Part shown: in pieces, positions 54,818 to 64,000 of the stretch
Layout of the letters: each line of letters starts with the position of its first letter
Numbering within the stretch: position 1 is the stretch's first letter
From: Micrasema longulum
Taxonomy: Eukaryota; Arthropoda; Insecta; Trichoptera; Brachycentridae
NCBI GenBank assembly: GCA_022494885.1
Contig: JAGVSM010002822.1
Location: 1 to 64,000, forward strand
Reading direction: 5' to 3'
DNA length: 64,000 bases
Notes under the pieces: generated by a model
Seen by the model: the letters and a program-made list of their open reading frames with translations, nothing else
Told to the model about the DNA's origin: nothing
Database searches by the model: none
Position numbers and translations under genes: made by a program

Positions 54818-55033
54818 TTATGAGCGTGCGTCCTCCATCACTGTCATCAACTGACTGAAGAATGAATCAGTTTTAGACAACACCCGCCGCAGAACAGCGT
54901 CTCTGTCTTCCTTATTATGATTATCTTCATGCTCTCTCTTGTATAAGGTATCTGTATAGATGTGTTGCTGAATAAGCGGACATTCATTCTTCGCGTAGCA
55001 AAGATAAATATTTTTTGTATTAATATTTAGCAT
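54818..55033 (-). CDS. Possible small coding exon, unrecognised
   Basis: The - strand frame from the ATG at 55033 reads M-L-N-I-N-T-K-N-I-Y-L-C-Y-A-K-N-E-C and then a charged stretch, Y-K-R-E-H-E-D-N-H-N-K-E-D-R-D-A-V-L-R-R-V-L. It ends Q-L-M-T-V-M-E-D-A-R-S at 54818. The balanced charged composition is unlike chance AT-rich ORFs, but I found no good splice acceptor, promoter or family. It could be a terminal exon or a transposon-derived scrap. Confidence 0.25.
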   Translation of the reverse strand: MLNINTKNIYLCYAKNECPLIQQHIYTDTLYKREHEDNHNKEDRDAVLRRVLSKTDSFFSQLMTVMEDARS

Positions 55034-55079
55034 AGTTATACAAATTTTACTTTCCAAATTAGGTGTGAAAATGCCCAAT

Positions 55080-56375
55080 TAAAGATTACAAAAAATACGA
55101 AGTCATTATTTTAAAAAATAAGAGAGATATATCAAGTCTTATGTCCTATGTCGTCTAGCGTGACATTACAGCCACACAAGAGTTAAAACAGCGTAGCATA
55201 GCATAGCATTAAAAAAATGTTTAAAAAAAAAAAAAATTTAAAAAGGTGCAATACAATAAAGCAAAAAAGTGTTTTTTATGAAAAAAGTTTCTTAGTAAAA
55301 TTACTCAAAAGCCTTACAACAGTTACTTCCAATATAATTTTAATTGTACGAAAAAAACATTACGTTTCCGCAATTTAAAATAAACGATAGATCGACTTGC
55401 ATTCGATAATACATTATGGCATTTGAATTTACGGATAAAAGAGAAAATGTTGAGATTACAGTCGTTAGTAAGGCGTGAATAACGAACCGTGGAACTCGGC
55501 CTACTCTACGACCAAGCACCACTAAGCTTCATTGCTTCGACAGGTGAAAAACTGTGGACAAATTCTGAAGTGTGCTTTGTCTCAAGACTTGAGATAGAAC
55601 TACTGTAGGAAAATAGTTTTGAATAATGGAATGCGAAGTAGGTACTACTCGCGTACTGTAGGTAGGTATCGTACTTAATAATTTAGGAGCAGGTACCGTT
55701 TAATTAATCATGATCATTTCTCTATCCTGAACCCAGTCTAGGGTAAACTTTTTTGTTACGTAAAATGTGATTTAGTTATTTATTTATATACCGAGTATCT
55801 GCCATTTACAAAACGTGTTATAAAATGCGCGTTAGTAAAATATTAATGCAATATCTATAATATTAATACTCTAAAATTGTTTGATCGTCGGTCTCTTATA
55901 CCACGCGCACAGGAATTTGAGCCTTATTATCGTGGTATCAACGATAAATCGGGGTCATTTTCGTCGGTTCTGATTTAATATTAGTACGAAATAATAATTC
56001 GGTCTCTACATTTGAAGAATCTTACCAAGGTCTAAAGAGCCGCTTAACTGAAGCCCGTACGGACGATTTCATAAGGCCATTAGGGCAGATTCATTAAGGC
56101 CCCCAAGGCAGGTTAAATGAGGCCTGAGTCGAATTTACTAGCAAGTATCAGTCGGCGATATCTGACTGTTATTGTAAATAACAGATTCCTCGCCATTTAA
56201 TGTTTCGCTTACTAATCGAACTTTTTTTTCAGCAGATTTTATTGGTTATTTTTTCCTTCAAAAATCCTCGAGTGTGAATTACTTAAAATGGCGTCCAGTA
56301 ATGCCACTTGTTTTGTTTAATGACAATGTTTTTCTAAAAAAAAATTAAATGAGAAAGTATTTAATTACATGGTTT
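55080..56375. other. Intergenic DNA, no gene seen
   Basis: No supported coding region or repeat copy. The base composition is somewhat less AT-rich between 55.9 and 56.2 kb. Confidence 0.4.
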
Positions 56376-56379
56376 ATGT

Positions 56380-56710
56380 AAAGGTTTCAGCTCTTTAACT
56401 TCACTAAAAAACGAAACATTGGCAAAATGGTGAATGTTACACAGTGTGTAAAGTGGCCACTTAAACGGTAATGGCACTTTTTTGTTTAATAACAATGTTT
56501 TTCCATAAAATATTTAAATGAGAAAGTATTGAAATACATGGTTTGTGTAAAGGTTATAGCTCTTTAACTTCACTAAAAAAGCAAACAAAGGCAAAATGGT
56601 AAATGTTACACAGTGTGTAAAGTGGCCACGTAAACCCGCCAATGACAGGTCATAACCCCTGTAAATGCTTAGACTTCTAAAATGTTAGCTATCCCTGTTA
56701 TAATTTGTTA
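56380..56710 (-). repeat. Dispersed repeat DR1, two partial copies in direct order
   Basis: Two successive direct copies, each beginning near AGGTTTCAGCTCTTTAACTT / AGGTTATAGCTCTTTAACTT and running to TTACACAGTGTGTAAAGTGG. The spacer sequences (GTAATGGCACTTTTTTGTTT versus GTAATGCCACTTGTTTTGTT upstream) are also alike, so the duplicated segment is longer than DR1 itself, about 180 bases. Confidence 0.7.
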
Positions 56711-57396
56711 AACCTATTAATCAAAGATTATTCATTATCAAATTAGCTTTCATAATGTATCTTAAAAATTTTCGTAAAGCTATTCATTCAAGGATTAAAT
56801 TAAATAATACGTGTTTATTCGAACATTGCAATAATCTCATTTATGCATATATAATATTTTCTTTTACGGATTGAATCCTGCATTTTGCACATACTAAAAG
56901 GACATCGTCATCTTGAATTAACGTAACATTTTCTGGATGTTTGACTGTCAATTGACAAGAAAAGTAAGTTTGCTTCTTCGTAAACAGCACGTTTAAGTAT
57001 TTCAAACAAACTAAAAACGGCTTGGGCAGAATAAAGCAATAAATACCTTTGTTGTGTCAAAGAACAGCTGAATTTTATAGAGATTATACAAAAAGTTAGA
57101 ATACGTAACAAAGTAGTATATTTTTTGCAATAAAAAACCGAATTATGTATCTATCTAGTTCAATTTGTTTTTCATGATTCATTGATTTTTACTTACGCGG
57201 TAAAATCGAGATTCATTGTTTAATGTGCTTATATTTTTCATTTTGTGAATTACAATTAAAATATTGAATCATGAAATGAATTACAAATGGATTGATTGAT
57301 GTTAATTTTATCCTTTTTGTTACAAAATGTACTGAATATAATAAATAATAATGACCAATATAACACTTATAAAAGTAGTTTTGCTTCCGAGCGAAT
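56711..57396. other. AT-rich intergenic DNA, no gene seen
   Basis: No supported feature. Confidence 0.4.
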
Positions 57397-57409
57397 GGAA
57401 AACACGCTA

Positions 57410-57745
57410 CACAGTTCTGTGTGTGAAATAGAACCGAAGTCCTAGAGGGTTTATGACTTGATATTTTAATTTTTTATTTGATATTTTTTTTTATATAGTC
57501 GATTTAGTGGTGTAATGGAAGGCGCGTTTGACTACTATGCAGGGGTCTCGGGTTCAATTCCGGCATAGTTGATGTATAATATTTCACAGTAGAATATTTC
57601 ATAGTCCCTGGACTGGTAAAAGAAGCGTAAGACTGATGGTATTACCTTAGTATAAGAAAAACGATTAAGATACGCTGCGATTGGCGTATCAATGCGGTGC
57701 CTCATGCACCATTAGGTGCGAAAAGGAAATGATGATGATGATGAA
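57410..57745 (+). repeat. SINE family 1 with partial 5' module, tandem copy 1
   Basis: The module fragment CTGTGTGTGAAATAGAACCG is followed by the SINE head GTCGATTTAGTGGTGTAATG. Box B-like GTCTCGGGTTCAATTCCGGC and GTCCCTGGACTGGTAAAAG come next, ending in CACCATTAGGTGCGAAAAGG and GATGATGATGATGA. Confidence 0.85.
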
Positions 57746-57755
57746 TTTATTCTCC

Positions 57756-58066
57756 TAGAGTGTTTATGACTTGATTTTTTAATTTTTAATTTTATAAATT
57801 TATTTTTATGAAGTCGACCTAGTGGTGTAATGGTCAGCGCATTTGTCTACTACGCAGGGGTCTCGGGTTCGATTCCCGGCACGGTTGATATATAATATTT
57901 CACACTAGAATATTTCATAGTCCCTGGACTAGTAAATGAAGCTTAAGACTGATGATCTTACCATCATTTAAGAAAAATGATTAAGATACGCTGCGATTGG
58001 CGTATCAATGCGGTGCCTCATGCACCATTAGGTGCGGAAATGAAATGATGATGATGATGAATTTAT
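57756..58066 (+). repeat. SINE family 1, tandem copy 2
   Basis: GTGTTTATGACTTGATTTTT, GTCGACCTAGTGGTGTAATG, GGGTCTCGGGTTCGATTCCC, GGCACGGTTGATATATAATA, CACCATTAGGTGCGGAAATG. Same order and nearly the same sequence as 57443-57745, offset by about 314 bases. Confidence 0.85.
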
Positions 58067-58454
58067 TTATGTATTTTTTATTTGCATTGAGAATATTAGA
58101 GTGTCCAATTCATTATCAATACATTACAAAATATACCCAACAGATTGATTAAACAGAAAAAAAAAAACATGTAAAATTAACATACATAATATTACTATTT
58201 GGAAATTGCATTCCAAAGATATTCAACTGGCATGAAATATATCGACATCCGAGGCGATACGATTGAATAACACGATTGCTCTACCTACCGGCATAACCAT
58301 TGGCAGGTTAGTCCTGCATCGTGTTAAGTAGACCGGCTTGTATTGCCCGAATTAATTCAGAATATCTAAATTATTATGTATGCGACCACCAATCAGCTAA
58401 AAGAAGTAAACACCCAAATAAATATCCCTTCTCCTTGACAATGATTAATAGCCC

Positions 58455-58610
58455 AGCATTCCTAGTAAGGCTGCTGGCTACTCTCAGGTAAAAATCCTGA
58501 AAAAGGAAATCGAGTTACGAAAAGTCCCTCGTGTTGTAGTGGTTCGTGTGTTAAACTACCATGCCTGAGGTACCATGTTCAATTCCTAGGATGGTTGCCA
58601 AAAATACTTT
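58455..58610 (+). repeat. SINE family 1 5' module and head
   Basis: GCTACTCTCAGGTAAAAATC, GGAAATCGAGTTACGAAAAG, TCCCTCGTGTTGTAGTGGTT and AGGTACCATGTTCAATTCCT. The body is lost after the head. Confidence 0.65.
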
Positions 58611-58784
58611 TTTTTATTTTTAAATACTCTTTTTTGGTCCAGTTGATTTAATCAACAATATTTTGGGTATTTGTGAAAGGAGTGCTAGTCCTAGACATTC
58701 AAACACATTTTTTAATATTTCAAGTTGAAATAACATTTTTTTTCATTAAACAAATAAAGGGTTTTTGAAAAAAAAAATGGTTTA

Positions 58785-59500
58785 TTAGAATATTTTGAGT
58801 TTGTCCAAATGCTTATAGACAAACAACAGGATCGCCTCCTAGGGATTCATTAAAATTAACAAATTACAACGGCGATAAATAAGATTTTGGAGAAGGGAAT
58901 ATGGAAGTCTAGGCATTTACAGGGCGTATGACCTGTCGTTGGCTGGTTTAAGTGGCTACTTTACACACTGTGTTTTTTCACCATTTTGCCTATGTATGAA
59001 CATCCATATTTTTTCAATTCTCCCATTTGTTCATTTTAGTGAAGTTCAGAGCTAAAACCTTTATTGTTGTGAAGAGATTCATCTTATAGAATTATTTCGC
59101 ATACTAGGCAACGCCGAAAAACAATTGTCCATTTTTTGATTGCTTCTTTCTTGTTGTAAATTGTTAATCTTAATAACTCCCGAGGAGGTGAAATCCAGTG
59201 CTTTGTCTACAAGCATTTGGACAAACTTAAAACATTGAAATAAAACCAACTGGTCCAAGAGAATCGTTAAAGTGTTTTCAGGCGTTGCCTAATATGTGAA
59301 ACAATTCGATCTAAATCTAAAATCAACACATGGAAAAATTGAAGAAATGCGGATTTTCAAGGAAACTGGTGTTTGTTGAACTGTGTGTAAAGTGGTCACT
59401 TATACCAGTCAATGCAGGTCATAAGCCCGGTAAATGCCTAGACTTCCATATTCTTTTCTTTAAAATGTTCTCCATCTCTGTTGCAATTTGTTACTTGGGT
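58785..59500. repeat. Dispersed repeat DR1, longest composite copy
   Basis: Order: forward S (TTTGTCCAAATGCTTATAGA) and forward B (TTACAGGGCGTATGACCTGT, TTTACACACTGTGTT). Then forward C (ATTTCGCATACTAGGCAACG), reverse S (CCCGAGGAGGTGAAATCCAG), unit boundary GTTTTCAGGCGTTGCCTAAT, reverse C, and reverse B ending CTCTGTTGCAATTTGTTA. It thus holds an inverted pair around 59130 and a head-to-tail join at about 59275. Confidence 0.8.
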
Positions 59501-59930
59501 CAACCACTCTCATACACACGTTTGTCTAATAGTAATGTAAAAAATAAATAAAATTGAAAGGGAATTTTGCATACCCATTAGAAAACGAAATAATACAGAC
59601 TAAAATGGATACAAAGTCGTTGGAACAATGGGCTTCTTTCCCCCCTCCGGCAACTACACGTGGACCGGACCATCTTCTAGGAATTTAGCAAACAACATGC
59701 GTTTGCACATGTGCGACACTGCGACAGTGACTATTGACTACCTAAAACCTAAAACCTACTAAAATCTACGAAAGCTACCCTTCGGATATTTTTATCTGTT
59801 ATATTATCCATAGTGTTGAAACGGTGCTTTATCTGTTTAGTTTTTTATTGTTTACTTTTTGGCATGAACACTTTATAAATTTACTATTATGCTCAATGTT
59901 TATTTTTGTAAATTTATTGACAATTTTAAG
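59501..59930. other. Intergenic DNA, no gene seen
   Basis: No supported feature, apart from the word AACGGTGCTTTAT near 59820, which returns near 60375 on the far side of the motif array. Confidence 0.4.
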
Positions 59931-59939
59931 TTGCTAGAA

Positions 59940-60330
59940 TTTCACTCGTCCATGCACTTTGTAGCTGCAAGACGATTAGTAATGTAGCTTCAATGGGTAA
60001 ATTTTATCAACTATCAAATATCCTTATTTAGTAAATGAGGTCTAGAATTCCAACCGTCCATGCGCTCAGTAGCTGCAAGACTTGTTGTAATCTAACTTCT
60101 ATTTTTATAAATTTGTTTTTTACTTAATTTTTTTTTAATATCGCTTAAACTGTAAACTTTGTTGTTAAAAATAAAAATAAAAAATGTAAATAGGGGATAG
60201 ATTTCTTATTGTCTATGCGCTCTGTAGCTGCAAAACATGCTGTAATCTAGCTCCTATGTATCATAATTGGAGACGACGAACAAGAATCCCAACCGTCCAT
60301 GCGCTCTGTAGCGGAAAGACGTGGTGAGAT
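59940..60330 (+). repeat. Four-copy motif array (GTCCATGCGCTCTGTAGCTG)
   Basis: The motif GTCCATGCGCTCTGTAGCTG followed by CAAGAC begins at 59948, 60056, 60211 and 60295, with variants such as GTCTATGCGC and GTAGCGGAAAGAC. Three copies are preceded by ...AATTYCAACC-like words and three are followed by TGTAATSTAGCTYCTAT-like words. The spacings are 108, 155 and 84 bases and the spacers are not alike. Confidence 0.8.
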
Positions 60331-60840
60331 AATAATTTATTGTACAGCACCTTTGAGGTGATTTTCACAAAAACGGTGCTTTATAAATTATCCAAATATA
60401 TATATTTATTGTCGAATGTTCCTCAGAAGTTTCGCGGTCTTACCCTGAAGCCACGCGTATTAGTAAGTTAATTTTAAAGTAACGTTAAAAACGTTTTGCT
60501 TATTTATGCAACGAGAATCACGTGACAACATTGTGCCACCGCTTGCAAGCAAAGAAAGTTATAGTATGATATTGTGTTAACTAGTTTTCTCTTAGAAACA
60601 TCTGTCAGTAATAAAATTATTGCGTGTCTTGTGAATTTTATAAGTTTTCGCGATGGCAAGGTTATAACAATCAAAATAAGCAGGTATTGCTTTTATAAAT
60701 AATGCGAAATAAAGTTGCGCAAAAAAGTAACAAGATGAAGATTTTAAAGACGGTTGATCAAAATAAATTATGGAATGATATTCTGAAAATCATCGCTTTA
60801 AAGTGCTTGAATAATAGTAGTTAATTGTAGACGACTAAAT
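60331..60840. other. AT-rich intergenic DNA, no gene seen
   Basis: No supported feature. Confidence 0.4.
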
Positions 60841-60843
60841 AAT

Positions 60844-61040
60844 TGTCGGCCTTGTGGTGTAGCGGTTAGCTCATTTGCTTTCCATGTAAGAAGTCTCGGG
60901 TTCGATTCCCGACATATTTGACATAAACATTGATTTAAAAAGGCTTCTTTACTGACACCCGAAGCGTAAGGCTGAACATCTTTCATTCATGCACCAATGC
61001 GGTGCCCTATGTATCATTAGTTGCGGAGAGGGAATGATGA
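60844..61040 (+). repeat. SINE family 1, internally shortened copy
   Basis: TGTCGGCCTTGTGGTGTAGC, GTCTCGGGTTCGATTCCCGA, then a shortened body TGACACCCGAAGCGTAAGGC and end ATGCGGTGCCCTATGTATCA with GATGATGG. Confidence 0.8.
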
Positions 61041-61062
61041 TGGACAAGGTATGATCCAATCG

Positions 61063-61245
61063 AGTTGTGATCCTGTGGCTAGTGTCTCGGACTCACGTAT
61101 TAAATGTCTGTGGTTCGAATCCCACTCTACCCTAACTTGATTCCCATTTTCTAATAGTGAGTTATTTACAACTCGTTGAAAATGACCCTCAAAATGAAAA
61201 AATTGGGTAAATCATAAGAACGCAAATATTTCATTTAAAAAAAAT
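61063..61245 (+). repeat. tRNA-derived SINE family 2, good copy
   Basis: GAGTTGTGATCCTGTGGCTA, GTGTCTCGGACTCACG, box B-like GTGGTTCGAATCCCACTCTA, CCCTAACTTGATTCCCATTT, TACAACTCGTTGAAAATGAC. Confidence 0.82.
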
Positions 61246-61493
61246 ATGATGAAATTAATTTATTGAGTGTAAATGATATTAGTATTTGCACGTTTAAAAA
61301 AACATTTTTTTTTTAATATCTGTTTTATTTTTTCAATGTAAGTGGTAAAAAATAATAAATATAGGATGTCGATCAAAAATTATCGTAAATTTTATGGCAT
61401 CATTTTTTTTTTCCTACAGGATTTCGTCGAAACAAATAAATATAAAAATGATTTTTTTTTCCAGGGGTTGTAAAGTATGCAGGTGAAATGGAG

Positions 61494-61525
61494 ACGGGTT
61501 GTGGTCCCGTGGGTAACGTTGTTTT
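61494..61525 (+). repeat. SINE family 2, head stub
   Basis: GACGGGTTGTGGTCCCGTGG then lost. Lies just before a reverse copy of the same family. Confidence 0.5.
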
Positions 61526-61664
61526 CGAAAGAATAATCCTCAAAGTTATCTATGGTTCAGTGAGAGAAAACAACCATTGACATCGTCGCTATAATAGGGA
61601 GCTTTGGGAAATCTACGGAGCGCTCGATAAAATTAACTCCATCAAAGTTCGATTTGATTTCGTT

Positions 61665-61806
61665 TCGATTTCGGGGCCATTTTCAACGAGTTGTAAATAA
61701 TAAACTATTAGAATATAGGAATCAAGTTGGGGTAGAGTGGAGTTCGAACCTCAAACCTCTGATTCGTGAGTCAGCAACACTAGCCACAGGACCACAACCC
61801 GATTTT
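61665..61806 (-). repeat. SINE family 2, reverse copy
   Basis: The - strand reading is AATCGGGTTGTGGTCCTGTG, GCTAGTGTTGCTGACTCACG, box B-like GAGGTTCGAACTCCACTCTA, CCCCAACTTGATTCCTATAT, ACAACTCGTTGAAAATGGCC. Confidence 0.78.
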
Positions 61807-61859
61807 ATGATTTTATAATATAATGAGAATGGACGATAAAAACCCCAAAGAACGCATAA

Positions 61860-62446
61860 TTTTCTCTATGCCACCAGGAGAAGTAGACTAGGAAGGTCCA
61901 AAATGCGATGGATGGATTACATATCAGTGCATATTAACACACTCTGAGGTCTTGTCCCTTTCCCCCTTTCTATGATTACCAAATGGAGCTTCTCGCTACT
62001 ATTCGTAGCCCTGTTATAGATCCTGCCATATGTACAGATCTGGTGGCTTCCAAAAACAATTTCAAGACTTTTAAAAAGTTTTGTAATCATTTCGGCGAAT
62101 TGATCATGCTCAATCAATTTAATCATAGTCAGTGAAGAATTCACTTCCCTCTTTTCTCAATTCGATGATGTGCATATTATGTACTTCTGGATTACGTTCT
62201 TTCAGCACAAAAATGCTAAGGCTACCAGAATACAGAGAGCTCCTTCAAGAAACTTTTCTCGTTCGGCAACGAGCAACTTTTCCATGTATGTGGGCACCGC
62301 CAAGGAGACTTGGGTCTTCAGATGCGGAATGCGGTATGTGGTGGGCAAGCTGCATCAATGCGTGTACGACAACGTTGGAAACGAGGAACTGGAGAAGTAG
62401 GGCAGCAGACCGGCAAGAGGGGAGGAGACTCCTGGATATAACCTAG
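61860..62446 (+). pseudogene. Interrupted non-LTR retrotransposon C-terminal tail
   Basis: Near 61880-61925 the + strand reads R-S-R-L-G-R-S-K-M-R-W-M-D-Y, resembling the 'RGRPKLRWMD' motif of RT tails. The expected last segment, N-W-R-S-R-A-A-D-R-Q-E-G-R-R-L-L, appears only at about 62375-62440. The 430 bases between hold unrelated sequence with a - strand coding look. The reading is therefore a retroelement tail with an insertion or rearrangement. Confidence 0.45.
61917..62360 (-). pseudogene. Degenerate coding-like segment, unrecognised
   Basis: On the - strand three successive frames carry protein-like text. The first is V-S-L-A-V-P-T-Y-M-E-K-L-L-V-A-E-R-E-K-F near 62320-62260. The second is N-P-E-V-H-N-M-H-I-I-E-L-R-K-E-G-S-E-F-F-T-D-Y near 62200-62130. 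The third is I-K-L-I-E-H-D-Q-F-A-E-M-I-T-K-L-F-K-S-L down to a stop at 61917. Frameshifts separate them. It looks like a decayed gene fragment without introns; the family is unknown. Confidence 0.3.
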
Positions 62447-62483
62447 GGTTGTCAAGCTTATGATGATGAAGATGATGATCATT

Positions 62484-62625
62484 GTAGTGTTGCGGGCTTC
62501 GGATCAGGAAGTCCAACTTTGGAATCCCACCACAACTAGTTTTCCATTTTCTAACACGGTTATTTAAGACTATAGAAAATGGCTCTTAAATAGTATTTGG
62601 GACAAAAAATATTTAATTTTTTTAA
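62484..62625 (+). repeat. SINE family 2, diverged copy
   Basis: GTGTTGCGGGCTTCGGATCA, ATCCCACCACAACTAGTTTT, CCATTTTCTAACACGG, GAAAATGGCTCTTAAATAGT. Confidence 0.6.
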
Positions 62626-62684
62626 ATAAAAAAAAAGTTATTTTGTCCTATGAATTTAATTAATATAAATCAGCAGTTGGAAGA

Positions 62685-62815
62685 ACAAAGAAAAATGAGT
62701 GTTAAAATATAGGCAGAATGGTGAATATTACAGTGGCCACTTAAACTAGCCAATGTCGACATTCACGTTCCCTTCTCTTTAATGTTCTCCATCTCCATTG
62801 CAATATGCTACTTAA
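62685..62815 (-). repeat. Dispersed repeat DR1 fragment
   Basis: AGGCAGAATGGTGAATATTA, CAGTGGCCACTTAAACTAGC, CCTTCTCTTTAATGTTCTCC, ATCTCCATTGCAATATGC. Confidence 0.65.
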
Positions 62816-64000
62816 TAAAGTTATAACTACTAAAAATTACTAAAGAGAAACATTCCTAATTTTAATTTTCATGTTTCACTTGTATGGAACAGTGCGCGGA
62901 TTTACTTTTACAACATTTAATGCTTTTTGCAATTAAAGCAAAATATCTTTTCCACAAGCAATATTTTGTTGTTATTTTTTTGATTTAAAAAGTCTATGTA
63001 CTTTTTAACGTTTTAGTGCTTAAATTTTAGAATAGAGATTTAAGAACGCTTTAAGAAAATCATTAATTTAATATTTTAAATATTACGACTACGAATAAAG
63101 TTCGTTACATGTTGCAATTATTAAAAATAATAACTACCTAACAGTTGAATCCTGTTTTATTCGTTGATTACCCCAAAGACTAAAATAAATCGAATATACC
63201 AAAATCTAGAACAATCAACCTGTATTTAACTTTATGTAATGCTGCCTGAATTAAAATTAGCAATTATTATAAAGTAACAGTTAATCATTGCAATACTTGA
63301 CGCAATACGGATTCGTATTTGCCTCGTTGTTTGAGAACTGGAAACGGTCCAATACATGCCATGCCAATAGCTATAACAATCACCCTATAATAAATTATAT
63401 TTAAGATAAATACCATAATATTGCAAGGTAAAATCAGTGCTATCGAAAATTCTAATCATAAAAATGACTTCATCCTCGATATAAATTAAAAATTAGACGA
63501 TTGTTCCACATTTCGCACACGATTTTTATGAAAATAATTATTTTATTTCGCAAAACGTATTGGATCTATGATTAAAATGCGCCACTAATAACCTCTACAA
63601 TGTATGCGGTTGCAAATTGGTCTGTGTAGCAGTGAAAGGAATAAAATAGCAAAAAACGAAAGTAAATATGTTCAAGCGTTACACATATATAGTACTCGTA
63701 TGTGCACTTAATGCCACCGTATACATTATCGCATAGTTGCTTGCAGAATGTGTATATATATACACTAAGGCTGACATGGAAAGATCGTCGAACGATAACA
63801 TTAAGAAGGCAGTCATGACTTTTGTAACTGTGAAACAGAAGCAAACGGAATTACAAACGTGACGGTAGGGTTGGGTGGGGAGAAAAGTGCTGTCTTTTCG
63901 ACCTTTGGTCGAAATGAAAAAAAATTCGACCGTGCTCGAGCGCATGTGCGTTTAAAAGAATTCTGAGTTTACCAATTCGTAGTTACAGCACAGTTTGCAG
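62816..64000. other. AT-rich window end, no gene seen
   Basis: No supported ORF. The last 200 bases are richer in CG words (CGACCGTGCTCGAGCGC near 63925-63941) with a small hairpin TTTCGACC/GGTCGAAA near 63896-63914. They could belong to a promoter of a gene beyond the window, but nothing proves it. Confidence 0.35.

Noticed and set aside
59940..60330. CRISPR-like array (repeats with unlike spacers)
   Set aside because: Only four degenerate copies with irregular spacers of 58-130 bases, in an insect genome, no cas genes; not a CRISPR.
60844..60920. Possible tRNA gene (good box A and box B)
   Set aside because: The acceptor and anticodon stems do not close and a SINE body follows; the same head recurs in many SINE copies.
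63572..63945. Two overlapping - strand ORFs near the window end
   Set aside because: They share no motif with known proteins, overlap each other in different frames, and lack a promoter or splice context.

Overview
This window looks like AT-rich insect nuclear DNA, most probably from a moth or butterfly. The coding sequence is split by short GT-AG introns. The one recognisable conserved gene belongs to the insect yellow/major royal jelly protein family. The rest is packed with tRNA-headed SINEs, 5'-truncated non-LTR retrotransposons, MITEs, P-like and PIF/Harbinger-like DNA elements, and a repeat whose ends resemble lepidopteran Helitron-like elements. The order-level assignment is an inference from this mix and was not tested by any search.

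Two genes can be built with good support. On the + strand, exons at 15323-15640, 17957-18060, 18606-18797 and 19276-19954 join in frame to give a 430-residue protein with about four membrane segments and a long charged tail; I do not recognise the family. On the - strand, a yellow-family gene reads 34097-34100 (only ATG+G), 27596-27815, 26447-26634 and 23739-24685. It gives a complete 452-residue secreted protein, and its first intron is about 6.3 kb. A third - strand ORF at 48650-49132 (Pro/Gln/Ser/Asn-rich) is probably a coding exon of an unrecognised gene. A weak fourth candidate lies at 54818-55033.

Layout. 1-12 kb: repeats and broken reverse transcriptase tails. 12-15 kb: a CpG-rich patch that may be a promoter, then a nested transposon block. 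15.3-20 kb: the membrane-protein gene, with a P-like element in intron 1 and inverted MITE copies on either side of exon 2. 20-23.4 kb: mostly featureless AT-rich DNA. 23.4-34.2 kb: the yellow-family gene, with SINEs, a MITE and three retrotransposon fragments in its introns and a palindromic MITE in its probable 3' UTR. 34.2-48 kb: repeats, including long hairpins, a P-like element with an exact 8-bp target duplication, and a Harbinger-like element keeping scraps of both its genes. 48.6-49.2 kb: the unrecognised exon. 50-64 kb: repeats, including a tandem SINE duplication and an odd four-copy motif array.

No rRNA gene, functional tRNA gene, CRISPR array or bacterial-type operon was seen. The two main genes show no sign of acting in a common pathway. 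The clearest theme is how transposons have reshaped the introns and UTRs of both. Repeat boundaries were found by eye and are usually good to about 10-20 bases. Reading frames and splice joins were checked by arithmetic on the positions given.
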